Position numbers and translations under genes: made by a program. The notes beneath the pieces are model-generated. The model searched no databases, had not been told where the DNA came from, and saw only the letters and a program-made list of their open reading frames with translations. A stretch of DNA of 64,000 nucleotides from Rhyzopertha dominica (taxonomy: Eukaryota; Arthropoda; Insecta; Coleoptera; Bostrichidae). Of this stretch, positions 11,104-23,100 are shown piece by piece. Every line of letters begins with the position of its first letter. Position 1 is the first letter of the stretch. The stretch is from contig QCXZ01000064.1 in assembly GCA_025024175.1 (NCBI GenBank), positions 20,890,286 to 20,954,285 on the forward strand. Direction: 5' to 3'.

Positions 11104-14100
11104 GTAAGAAGATGCATTTTCGCAATTATATCTGCCCTTAATTTAGTTTAAAAATCCAATAGTAGCTTATGAAGAATGTGACTTGCTTTTGTTGAATTAT
11201 TTGAATATTATTGAATAATTTTAACTGTAAATTTTTGAACATTTTTGACTAGTTTTTTTATAAATGCATGCAGCAGAAAAGCGGACATTATTTGCACAAT
11301 ATTGTAAAAGCTACTAAAACGTTTTATTTTATAGTCACTTTCCCTGTATTTAGTAGTCCATTGAAAATATACAATTTCTGTTGTACATTTTTTTCTGCGG
11401 GTTTAAAGGCATCGTTTTTGCTACACTACAGACTTCACAGAGTTGCTTTATACAATTTTTTGACTTATCGTCCTATGCAGTTTGAGGAATATTACTCTCA
11501 AAAATCGCTTTTTTCAATTCATTTACGTTCTTCAAAGCTAACACTCTTTTTTTGTGATACGAACAAATACAAACAGAATGAGGAATGTTTTTTTACAGTC
11601 ACATGTTTTTTTCAGAGAATAAAAAACACACCTTACTTGTTTCGTCACTATTGTGAAATTTAATTGTCTTTTTCAATAAAACCTAATTTTGATAAGTTGG
11701 TGAATTATCTTCCTGCAATGCTTGAAACTTTGTTGCTGAATTTTGAATTACAAGTTTTCTTTTTACTGGGGAAGCTGGTAAGCTATTTCTAATCTTTGTT
11801 GCTTTACCCAGAGATTGTGTATTTTTGTATGACATTGGTATTGATGGTGATGATATATCCTTTCTTATACCTTCTCATTTTACCAAAAAGTATCCATATT
11901 TTTACTTTTTCGCAATCTTTTTCATTTAAAACGTAGTATTTTTTCCGTCTACCAAACATTCTTTCTTTATTATTAGTATATTAGATAATTAGGTGGCATT
12001 TCTAAATCGATTATGCCATGTCTGTAGTTAAAGTTCAAATTTAGAATGGGGTCCGACACCCAATTTTGTTTAATTCGTAATATCATTCTACATCGAAAAT
12101 AAAGGGACTCGTATTCTCCCATTTTTTCCGTGTGACTTATGAAGGCAGAAAAAATATTAAAGATTAAATACTTTCAAGTGTAACGTCAGATTCCATAACC
12201 CCACCAGTCATACACCTCACGCTTTGCACTAATCTACTGCATACAATCTAATTGAGAAACAACAATGACAACATTGATTTTAGCCTCCTGAACCACCGGA
12301 ACCATGGCAAGGAATACTGAACGCTACAGTGGAACCACCAAGCTGCTACCAAAATAAATCCAGTAAAGTGGGATCGTTTATGGTTCTTGGTCAAGAAGAC
12401 TGTCTGTATTTAAACGTGTTTACCAAAGAGGTGCGTTACAGACCCCTTACGATTACTCCATTTCATTTGCCACTGCTTCAGATTCCAGCTGAACATAGCG
12501 TGCCCAAACCCGTCATGGTGTTCATTCACGGTGGCGGGTTTCTAGAGGGTTCGAGTAGAACGGACTTGTATGGTCCTGAGTTTCTGATGACGGAAGATAT
12601 TGTTCTTGTTACAATAAATTACCGGCTAGGGATGCTAGGTATGTTATAGGGAAAGTATTCTGATTTATGAAACTTTGCTGTATTTAGTTTACTTCGGCAT
12701 ATCGCGTAGGTTATGGATAATACAGATGGCACCGTTATTAAAAATAATGACACTTATCTGTTGAAAAATGAGAAATCTGCCAACATTTATCCTCTTCTCT
12801 CTTTCAAGCTAAAATTTTAGCTAATATCAACTTTAACAAAAAAAAGCAATACATCAGGCGCAATTTGATGAACAGTGGCTGTCATAGCGGGCTTTCATAA
12901 AATAAACAGGTCAAGTAAGACAGTGATGGTTTTTTGTGGTCGTGATGTGTCAAATGAGTTTCATTTGCAATTTACATTGACGTTGCAGTTATTCATAGGG
13001 TATTCTGCGATTTGTAAATGTTTTCTGAGAACCAGCAGTGCCAGTATTAGTTACAGGTATCAGTAAAAGCGTTTCATTTTCATCAGTGCAATAAACGACA
13101 AATATGTCAAACGGGCCAAATACCAAATGTTCATCCGATTGTATGAACTAGATTACGACGCTGCGTTCATATTAGAAAGAGTTGGGACAAGCATCTCTTC
13201 TTTTATGAACGCCCACAATTTAAACATTCTAGAATTTGATAACTTTATTCGAGACAATCCCATAAAACTTTATAACTTATCTCTGTGAACCTGTACATGC
13301 ACGTTTGGGTACTCATGTTAATGTGCACACATACGCTGGATGTACAACACAACTCTGTCTAGTAACTCCGCCGGACTTACCTCCGCTTCATCATGAAGGG
13401 AGTCATGTACTCAACAACGGGTGATAAGAGAGTCCTCTGATTTACCAAACACCACAAAATTTATTTTTTAGGCAATATAAACAATGACACGCATAAAATA
13501 CTGAAAGTACCCATACTGCTGATTGAATAATAATACAATTAATACAGAAGTATATGGCAAGACCTTCCAAAATAAAAAGGTCGGAATTCTTACAAGATAT
13601 GTGTGCGGGTGAAATAGAATGCGCAGTTGCTCAAGTAGCAAACCGCTTATCGGATTGCTCATTTTTGGCCTAGACTTTGAAGCAAACAGACTCTTAGAAT
13701 GCAACGGTTGTTTTCGGGTAGTTTTCCCTTTTTCCTTTATCGGGCCCGGTGTTCTAAGTTTAAGCAACCACATATAATCAGTTAATTGTACATATCTTAT
13801 GGCTTTTAAAATTTCATACATTAAATCATAATGTGCAGATTAAAATTACGGGACTTTTCTTAGAAAAAAAATTTTGAGTAATTATTAAAGGCATTTAAAA
13901 AAATATATAATCATTCCATTCGAACTATGCATTTAGTGTGCGTTTCCATCTTATCATGGAATTTAGTTCGAAACTGAAAAATAAAAAGTTGTGCGGCCAA
14001 ACTCGAGAAGTTATCGCACATACGATACCCGTAAAGGACCTCAAAAAAGTTCAAGAACGTACTGCATTGACGACTATTGTCAGTCTGAGCAATGTGTAGA

Positions 14101-17100
14101 ATGTCACTAAGGAAATTATAGCAGTTAAATATGGAAAACAAGGAAAATTTTTGACGCCAAACAAAAAGCGAAGAAAGACTGCATCCAAAACGGGCCTAGA
14201 CGAATTTTACATGGGGGTTCTTCGTCGCAACGTCATCAATTAGTATAAAAAGGTATGTTTTGATTACAGTCATGGCTTCTTTGTATTATGAAAATATGCT
14301 AACAATTATTTTATTTGTTTCGCTAAAACATGCTCATTTTTAATTTATTAGACACCCACCGTGAAGAGAATAATCTACCAAAAATTTAAGAACGAAAATA
14401 GTTACGCGGGTTCTGAAACTAGTATTCAACGAGTGATGAAAAAATGGGTTTTCGATGGGAGAATACACAAAATAATCGCAAGTTTCTTATGGAAAAAACA
14501 CATGTTCAACAGATACGTCTTAATTATTATCTACGTAGGATAAAGGAATGTCGTCAGGCAAATAAAATAATATTCATGGACGAGACATATATCGATTCAT
14601 CCCATACTCATTTGGAGCAATGGTACAGACGATTTTTTTGCGCCACTCTGAGTCTAAAGGCCAAAGACTAATTATTTTAAAGGCAGGAAACGAAAATGGA
14701 TTTATACCAAACGCTCATTTGAGATTTAAGTCGCAAAGTAAAACTTGTGATTACCACAGTGAAATGAACTTCCAAAGCTATAGAAAATGGGTGGAGCAAA
14801 AGTTGTTACCAAATTTGCCCAAAAAAAAGTGTTGGTGATCGATAATGCGCCTTACCATAATGTGAAAGTGGAAAGTGCTCTATTTCGTTTTCACCGAGTA
14901 TGTTAAAGATCGGGTTGTACGAGTTGATTAAACTCCATAAAACCTGCTTCAAGACATACGTCATCGACAAGTTGCAAAGCGACAAGGGCCACGATGTTCT
15001 CCCACTTCCACCCTATCACGCCGACTTGAACCCCATTGAGATGGTTTGGGCTACAATAAAGCACTTTGTTGCAGATAGAAGCGTAGACTTCAATTCGAGC
15101 TAGGTGGAATCGCTATGTGACGAATTTTTCAATAGATTTGCTGCACAAGATTGGTAATCATACTGCCAATATGCCAACACAACGGAAATTTTTCTTGCTG
15201 CTAAGGAACCTTTACTGTACTCTACAGGTGACAGTATAATAACCAGTTTGCAAGCCGGCAGTGACAGTGAAAGTGATTTTGATTTGATTGATTCGGACAG
15301 TTCCGATATTGAAGATTTCTTGTAGGTGACATTGTATAGAGCATAGGTATAAGTATGTACTTTTAATGTTCATACATTTGCTCTTAAAATGTGAGCAGCT
15401 CATTATGTGTTGAATGGTAATGGCAGTTAGGGCAAAGCCGTCTCTGTATCATAAACGTTGTTCCGATTCAGCGCGTATCTGCTATCCTTATCTATACGAA
15501 GGGTCCGTTAAGTTAGCTCCGCCATGTTGAGCAATTTTTTTGAAAACATTGCTCCATATTGCCCTGAGCTAGCTCCAGCTAGCTCCACTAATGAGAAAGC
15601 TAGCTCCACCTTACTTGAGTAGTTATAAGGTCATCATTGCGGGGGGTGCTAACTTAACGTTATCCTCGCCATGGCCTCAAATCTGTTTCAAAACCTAGCT
15701 CCAGCTTGCCCAGAGCTAGCTCTAGCTAGCTCCACTAAAGAGAAAGCTAGCTCCACCTTACTTGAGTAGTTATAAGCTCTTCATTTCGGGGAGTGCTAAC
15801 TTAACGTTATCCTCGTCATGGCCTAAAATCTGTTTCAAAACCTAGCTCCAGCTTGCCCAGAGCTAGCTCCAGCTAGCTCCACTAAAGAGAAAGCTAGCTC
15901 CACCTTACTTGAGTAGTTATAAGCTCATCATTTCGGATAGTGCTAATTTAACGTTATCCTCGCCATGGCCTCGAATCTGTTTCAAAACCTAGCTCCAGCT
16001 TGCCCAGAGCTAGCTCCAGCTAGCTCCACTAAAGAGAAAGCTAGCACCACCTTACTTGAGTAGTTGATACACTACGCGTAAAAATCCCACCGATGGGGGA
16101 ACAATGAACTGAGCTTCGCGCTAGTGTAGTGTAGTGGACTGAGTGTTGCGCCAGTGTAGTTCTAAGCGATATATTACGGTAGTGAAGTTAGATTTAAGCG
16201 TTCTAATATGGGAATTTTGTTTATTTTATTTCATTATTACGTCACTCCTGTCATTCATACTTTTATGCGCTTGTTGCTTTCTATCATGATGATCCACACA
16301 TCAGCTGTTCGGTTGAAGTTGTCATCAATCTTGTATATTTGTATATATATCTATATTTTTTTAATAAAGCTAGCAAGTTCCTCTGTCTACAGGATACGCA
16401 CCGATTGGCTTCGAAAGGGGGGGCGAATTGATACACTACGCGTAAAAATATTGTAAAATCAGTTATTTGGCCTACGTGCATTTTTGCCAATCGGCGCATT
16501 CACGCGACTTTCTGGCGCCTGGCTCTCGCGTACTCCAGAAACACGTGTGGCGTTCGTATTTCTTTCTTTCTCCCCTTAAGGGAGAAAAGGACACACATGC
16601 CCTGAAGCCCTATAAATACGGTGCGTGTCGTACATAAAGGCAGAGAGGGACTGGCACCCTGTGCAAACTGTGTCAGTTTTCTTTCTTATTTCCAAATCCC
16701 ACTACCCACACCCTCTGGCCCCCTGTGAAAACTGGGTCAGATCCTCGGCCCCCTGTGAAAACTGGGTCGAATCCACCAACATTTTCAGCTAACCAACGAC
16801 GCTCTTCAGGCTCTGGTACTAACGTATTTGATCTCCCCTGTGAAAACTGGAGAACAAATACTAACAAGTACTCAGACGCCACCAGGAGTTGACGTTCCAG
16901 AGCGCGCCGAACCCCATGGGCAAGAACTCATAGCTAAATAAAAGATATAAAAATAAAATAATCTAATCACGCTTCACACAGTGACGTCCACCATTCCCGT
17001 TTACGTCAATTGGCGCCCAACGTGGGGCCGTTTCAGAACGGACGTTTTGAAAACCGCACGGCCCAAACATGACCACCCGAGCCGGCAACCCTCTTCCGTC

Positions 17101-20100
17101 ATCACGCTCATCAGAACTGGCGCCAGAGGGTCTGGCAATGAACATCGCTACAGAGCTAACGCAGGCCACCTCCCCGTCCGCCTTGGGTCTGGAAGCCGTT
17201 CACCCTGAGAACAATTCGTCCAACGACGGCGACAGCGTTGCCATGCCGCCCTCCACAACCCCGTCGTCCGAGGTTACCAAGCTGCTAGAGGCCGTCGCGA
17301 CGCTCATCAGCCGCCAGAGCAGCCTACCCGAAGCACGACCGTCGTTCGCTGGCCTGCCCAGTGAAGATCCGGAAGTCTACCTGCGCCAGGTAGAAGACTA
17401 CGCTGCGCGAAACCCTCAGCCAGATCTCACGAAGTTCGCAGCTAATCAGCTAAAGGGAGCCGCGGCTCAATGGTTTCGCAGCTATGTCGAATTGTCTCTC
17501 TCTTGGGTACAATTCCGTGAGCTTCTTATCCGCAAATATGCCAGTGCGGAAGTAACCGCAAATCTTTTGTCCAAGCTATACGGACAAAAGCAGGTAGCCA
17601 ACGAACCTGCAGAAATTTTCCTCCGGAAGAAAATCGAGCTTTTCCGCCGTTTACAACCCAGTGTTTCCGAAGAAGAGGCTGTCAAGATATTGATAGAGCT
17701 ACTTACTCCCGCGTTGCGTCCGTATCTACGCATGGGTTCACTTGCAAGCTTCGAAGAACTGCTGGAACGCGCCTCAGTTATCGAAGGTGACCTGGCCCAG
17801 CTGAAGTCATCCGCGCCGCGCCGCGAGGAACCCCCGAAGTGCCGCATGTGTCCAGGCTATCACTATCATAAAGATTGCCCGGAACGACGTCCGCCGCCGC
17901 CGGAAAACTGGAGACGGGCCGAGCCGGCCACCGCTCAACCCCCGGCCCAAGTTCGGCCCTAGTGATTTCGCTCACCACGACAGGTAACCCAAATGTGCCG
18001 CGCATCCCAGTGCAAGTATATGAACAGTGTGTAACTGCCATTCTAGACACTGCCGCGTCAAATAACTTTATTAATCGTAAGTGCCTTCCGCCACAAACTC
18101 AAGTGTCAGGACCAGTTTGCGAAATCCAGCTCGCGGATACCACGAACACTACACGTGCCGTCGGTTGTGCGCGAGTGCCGGTTACAATCGGGAACGGAAC
18201 ATTTTCCATAAACTTCTACGTCATCGAAAACGCGCGCGAAGATGTGATTCTCGGTTATGAGTGGTTTATGTACGAACAAGCCGTGTTAGACTTTCAAAGA
18301 CAATGTGTGAGTTTCGGGAAAGACTACCGCCAAGTGGTTTATTGGAGACCGCCTCCAGCAGTTTCAGATGCCGCCCCCGATCTGAAATACCACTTTCCAC
18401 CAGCATATTGCAGCGCCTTCGAGGACTTGATAACGGAATACAAAGGCATATTCCACAAAGGCGGGCGCGTGCCGACCACGAGAAGCACGCGCCACCAGAT
18501 GCGACTGACCTGCAATAAAGTCATAAAAATCCGTCCCTACCGATGCTCCCCGGAAAAGAAGGCCCTTATAAGTAGGTCAGTGCAACAGATGTTAGCCGAT
18601 GGGGTCATCGAGCCCAGTAACTCTCCATACAGCTCGCCCGTCGTGCTCATCCCGAAAAAGGACAACAAAGAGTTCAGGTTTTGTGTCGATTACCGACAGA
18701 TTAACGCCATAACCGCAGATGAGCCGACTCCACTTCCCATCATTCATGAGACCCTGCGGGATATCGGCTGTGCCAAGATCTTCTCGACGCTAGATTTGAA
18801 ATCGGGATATTGGCAAATTGAAATGCATCCGGATTCTAAGCAATATACCGCATTCAGCACACCTGACGGAGGTAATTTCCAATTTTGCGTGCTTCCGTTT
18901 GGGCTCAAAACGGCACCTAGTACCTTCCAAAAATTAATGAGTCAAGAAGTACTAGTGGGCTATATTCGCAAGTTTGCCATGGTGTACCTGGATGACGTCA
19001 TTGTATATTCAGATACCTGGGACGATCACTTAAGACACCTGTCTTTAGTGTTCGAGCGTCTAAGGCAACATCATTTAACCTGCGCTCCTGAAAAATGTGA
19101 ATTCGGGGCAAGCAAAATCGAATATCTGGGCCACATCATAACATCCGAGGGGAACATTCCACAACCACAGCATCTGGGCGACTTACACGCTATGCCGCCA
19201 CCGCAAACCCGCAAACAGTTACGTCGTTTCCTGGGACTGTGTAACTGGCTACGGGACTACATACCAAAGTTCGCTGAACTTGCCGCTCCCTTGACAGATT
19301 TATTGAGTCCCAAGCATAAGTTCCAGTGGACCGAGGATGCCGAGGCCGCTTTCAATAACATAAAAGAGGCCACGAAAGCTCCACTTCAGTTGCACCGCCC
19401 TGATTTTTCGCAGAAGTTCTATCTGCAAACCGATGCGAGTCAGATAGGGGCCCGCTGCAACATTATATCAGCTAGATAATGACAAAATTCGGCGAATTAT
19501 AGCATACGGAAGCACACGCTTCAATCCTACGGAAGCTAAGTATCATTGCAATGAGCAAGAATGCTTAGCAGTGATATGGGCCATAAAGAAATACCGTCCA
19601 TACCTGGAAGGCCGGCATTTCACATTGAGAACTGACAATAAATGTCTCACCTGGCTGCAGACTTTCAAAGATAGCAAGGCAAAACTTCTTCGATGGAGCC
19701 TTTTACTGCAAGAATTTTCATTCGACATCGAACACTGCCCGGGACGCCTAAACGAACTCCCAGACGCTCTCTCCCGGTTTCCAGACTCCACATACATGGA
19801 CACCGTACGCGTAGAAGACGTCAGTCGTTTGGAACGACCCGTGAACAAAAGCGCCGCTAGTGCAGCGGCACACACACCGGTGCTAATGCAAATTAGTACT
19901 CCATCGCTCTACGAGTCTGTTTTGCAACATAATCGCCACGACGTAGAATTGCAGTCCAAAGTAAGCCAGTGGGAACAAATTCGCTCGCATCTGCCAGCTA
20001 CAGAAGAAGATAACATCTTCTTTGACAAATACGCCGTCAAGGAAGAGGCACTCTATGAAAATGATAACGGCCAATACTTGATAGTCCCACCCAGCATTCG

Positions 20101-23100
20101 ATCGGAGGTGATGCACCGCTATCACGACCATCATACAGCGGGACACCCTGGAGCGGACGAAACAATCAGAGCGATAAAAGAGTTCTATCGCTGGCCAAAC
20201 CTCGCCCGCGACGTTCGAGCATATGTGAGGAACTGTATGCTTTGTGCCTGTACCAAGAAGGGTCCTAATCGTCACCAAGCACCGCAACGCCCTCACATAC
20301 CTATGGAGCCGTGGCATACAATTGCCGTTGACTTAATGGGCCCATATCCACTGACTCCGCGCCGAAAAAGATTCTTGTTCGTGGTCACCGACCTGTTTTC
20401 CCGATGGACCGAAGCTTTTCCCATAAGTTCATCGAAAGCACCGAATTTAGTGCAAATTCTGGACGAACAAATCTTTCCACGATATGGCTATCCTAAAGCC
20501 ATACTGAGCGACAATGGAGTACAGTTTGGCAGCCGTACATGGAAGTACGCCTGTGAAAGATGGGGTAGCTTGCACTATACAACACCTGTTTATCATGCTC
20601 GCTCTAACCCCACCGAACGTCGCAACCAGGACATAAAAAAGGGGTTACGTCTGCGAATGCAAGCAGAACCGCACCGCCACTGGGATAAGTTCGTCCCTTC
20701 CATCCTTTTCAACCTGCGTTGCCGAAGAAATGCCGCCACAGGAATGTCACCCGCAACAGCCCTGTTTGGGCGAGATTTGGCCAGGCCAGGTGACTGGAGG
20801 GCAGCCCGCAAGGACCAGCCGACCGCCCACACCCCAGCCACGCGCCGTCTTCAGGTCATTCGTGACAACCAGCAGCGTTACCAGCGGCGTAGACAGCAGG
20901 TAGACACGGGGTCACACTTCATAGTCGGCCAGAGCGTGCTGATTCGGGAACACCCCTTATCCGATGGACCAGAGCGAGTCCATGGCGCCTTCGCAGCCCG
21001 ATGGAGAGGACCTGCCATCATCGAGGAATGCCACGGGAGGCATACCTACGTCGTGCGGATGGACAATCGGCGAATAAAGGTGCATAGTGACGACTTGCGT
21101 CGCGCACCGATGGGGGAACAATGAACTGAGCTTCGCGCTAGTGTAGTGTAGTGGACTGAGTGTTGCGCCAGTGTAGTTCTAAGCGATATATTACGGTAGT
21201 GAAGTTAGATTTAAGCGTTCTAATATGGGAATTTTGTTTATTTTATTTCNTTATTACGTCACTCCTGTCATTCATACTTTTATGCGCTTGTTGCTTTCTA
21301 TCATGATGATCCACACATCAGCTGTTCGGTTGAAGTTGTCATCAATCTTGTATATTTGTATATATATCTATATTTTTTTAATAAAGCTAGCAAGTTCCTC
21401 TGTCTACAGGATACGCACCGATTGGCTTCGAAAGGGGGGGCGAATTGATACACTACGCGTAAAAATATTGTAAAATCAGTTATTTGGCCTACGTGCATTT
21501 TTGGCAATCGGCGCATTCACGCGACTTTCTGGCGCCTGGCTCTCGCGTACTCCAGAAACACGTGTGGCGTTCGTATTTCTTTCTTTCTCCCCTTAAGGGA
21601 GAAAAGGACACACATGCCCTGAACCCCTATAAATACGGTGCGTGTCGTACATAAAGGCAGAGAGGGACTGGCACCCTGTGCAAACTGTGTCAGTTTTCTT
21701 TCTTATTTCCAAAATCCCACTACCCACACCCTCTGGCCCCCTGTGAAAACTGGGTCAGATCCTCGGCCCCCTGTGAAAACTGGGTCGAATCCACCAACAT
21801 TTTCAGCTAACCAACGACGCTCTTCAGGCTCTGGTACTAACGTATTTGATCTCCCCTGTGAAAACTGGAGAACAAATACTAACAAGTACTCAGACGCCAC
21901 CAGGAGTTGACGTTCCAGAGCGCGCCGAACCCCATGGGCAAGAACTCATAGCTAAATAAAAGATATAAAAATAAAATAATCTAATCACGCTTCACACAGT
22001 GACGTCCACCATTCCCGTTTACGTCATAGTTATAAGCTCTTCATTGCGGGGGGTGCTCACTTAACGTTATCCTCGCCATGGCCTCAAATCTGTTTCAAAA
22101 CCAAGCTCCAGCTTGCCCAGAGCTAGCTCCAGCTAGCTCCACTAAAGAGAAAGCTAGCTCCACCTTACTTGAGTAGTTATAAGCTCATCATTTCGGATAG
22201 TGCTAATTTAACGTTATCCTCGCCATTGCCTCAAATCTGTTTCAACACCTAGCTCTAGCTTGCCCAGAGCTAGCTCCAGCCAACTCCACTGAAGAGAAAG
22301 CTAGCTCCACCTTACTTGAGTAGTTATAAGCTCATCATTTCGGGGAGTTCTAATTTAACGTTATCCTCGCCATAGCCTCAAATCTGTTTCAAAACCTAGC
22401 TCTAGCTTGCCCAGAGCCAGCTTCAGCTAACTCCACTGAAGAGAAAGCTAGCTCCACTTTACTTGAGTAGTTATAAGCTCATCATTTCGGAGAGTGCTAA
22501 CTTAACGTTATCCTCGCCATGGCCTCAAATCTGTTTCAAAACCTAGCTCCAGCTTGCCCAGAGATAGCTCCAGCTAGCTCCACTAAAGAGAAAGCTAGCT
22601 CCAACTTACTTGAGTAGTTATAAGCTCATCATTTCGGGGAGTGCTAACTTAACGTTATCCTCGCCATGGCCTCAAATCTGTTTCAAAACCTAGCTCCAGC
22701 TTACCCAGAGCTAGCTCCAGCTAGCTCCACTAAAGAGAAAGCTAGCTCCACCTTATTTGAGTAGTTATAAGCTCATCATTTCGGATAGTGCTAATTTAAC
22801 GTTATCCTCGCCATTGCCTCAAATCTGTTTCAACACCTANCTCTAGCTTGCCCAGAGCTAGCTCCATCTAACTCCACTGAAGAGAAAGCTAGCTCCACCT
22901 TACTTGAGTAGTTATAAGCTCATCATTTCGAGGAGTTCTAATTTAACGTTATCCTCGCCATAGCCTCAAATCTGTTTCAAAACCTAGCTCTAGCTTGCCC
23001 AGAGCCAGCTCCAGCTAGCTCCACTGAAGAGAAAGCTAGCTCCACTTTACTTGAGTAGTTATAAGCTCATCATTTCGGGGAGTGCTAACTTAACGTTATC

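Larger units (their letters stand above)
16065..22026 (+). mobile_element. Ty3/gypsy LTR retrotransposon nested in the foldback element
   Basis: Two LTRs of about 580 bp (16,429-17,008 and 21,446-22,026) begin TGATACAC and end ACGTCA. They frame a primer-binding site, gag, pol and a purine tract. The 4-bp duplication TAGT flanks the whole insert (16,061-16,064 and 22,027-22,030) and the 147-bp unit resumes cleanly after it. I count about three differences between the LTRs, so the insertion is recent. An extra stub (16,065-16,428) precedes the 5' LTR. There is no env-like frame. A single frameshift in pol makes this copy non-autonomous as assembled. Confidence 0.9.

Noticed and set aside
11268..11663. 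131-residue open frame in esterase intron 1
   Set aside because: It is rich in Phe, Leu and Lys from AT-rich sequence, has no domain, and sits inside a well-defined intron.
16208..16456. 82-residue hydrophobic open frame, repeated at 21,225-21,473
   Set aside because: It lies in the gypsy 3' UTR and crosses into the LTR. The repeat is explained by the duplicated element sequence, not by selection for a protein.
17482..18050. Minus-strand open frames across gag and pol
   Set aside because: They are shadows of the GC-rich gag/pol codons and have no motifs.
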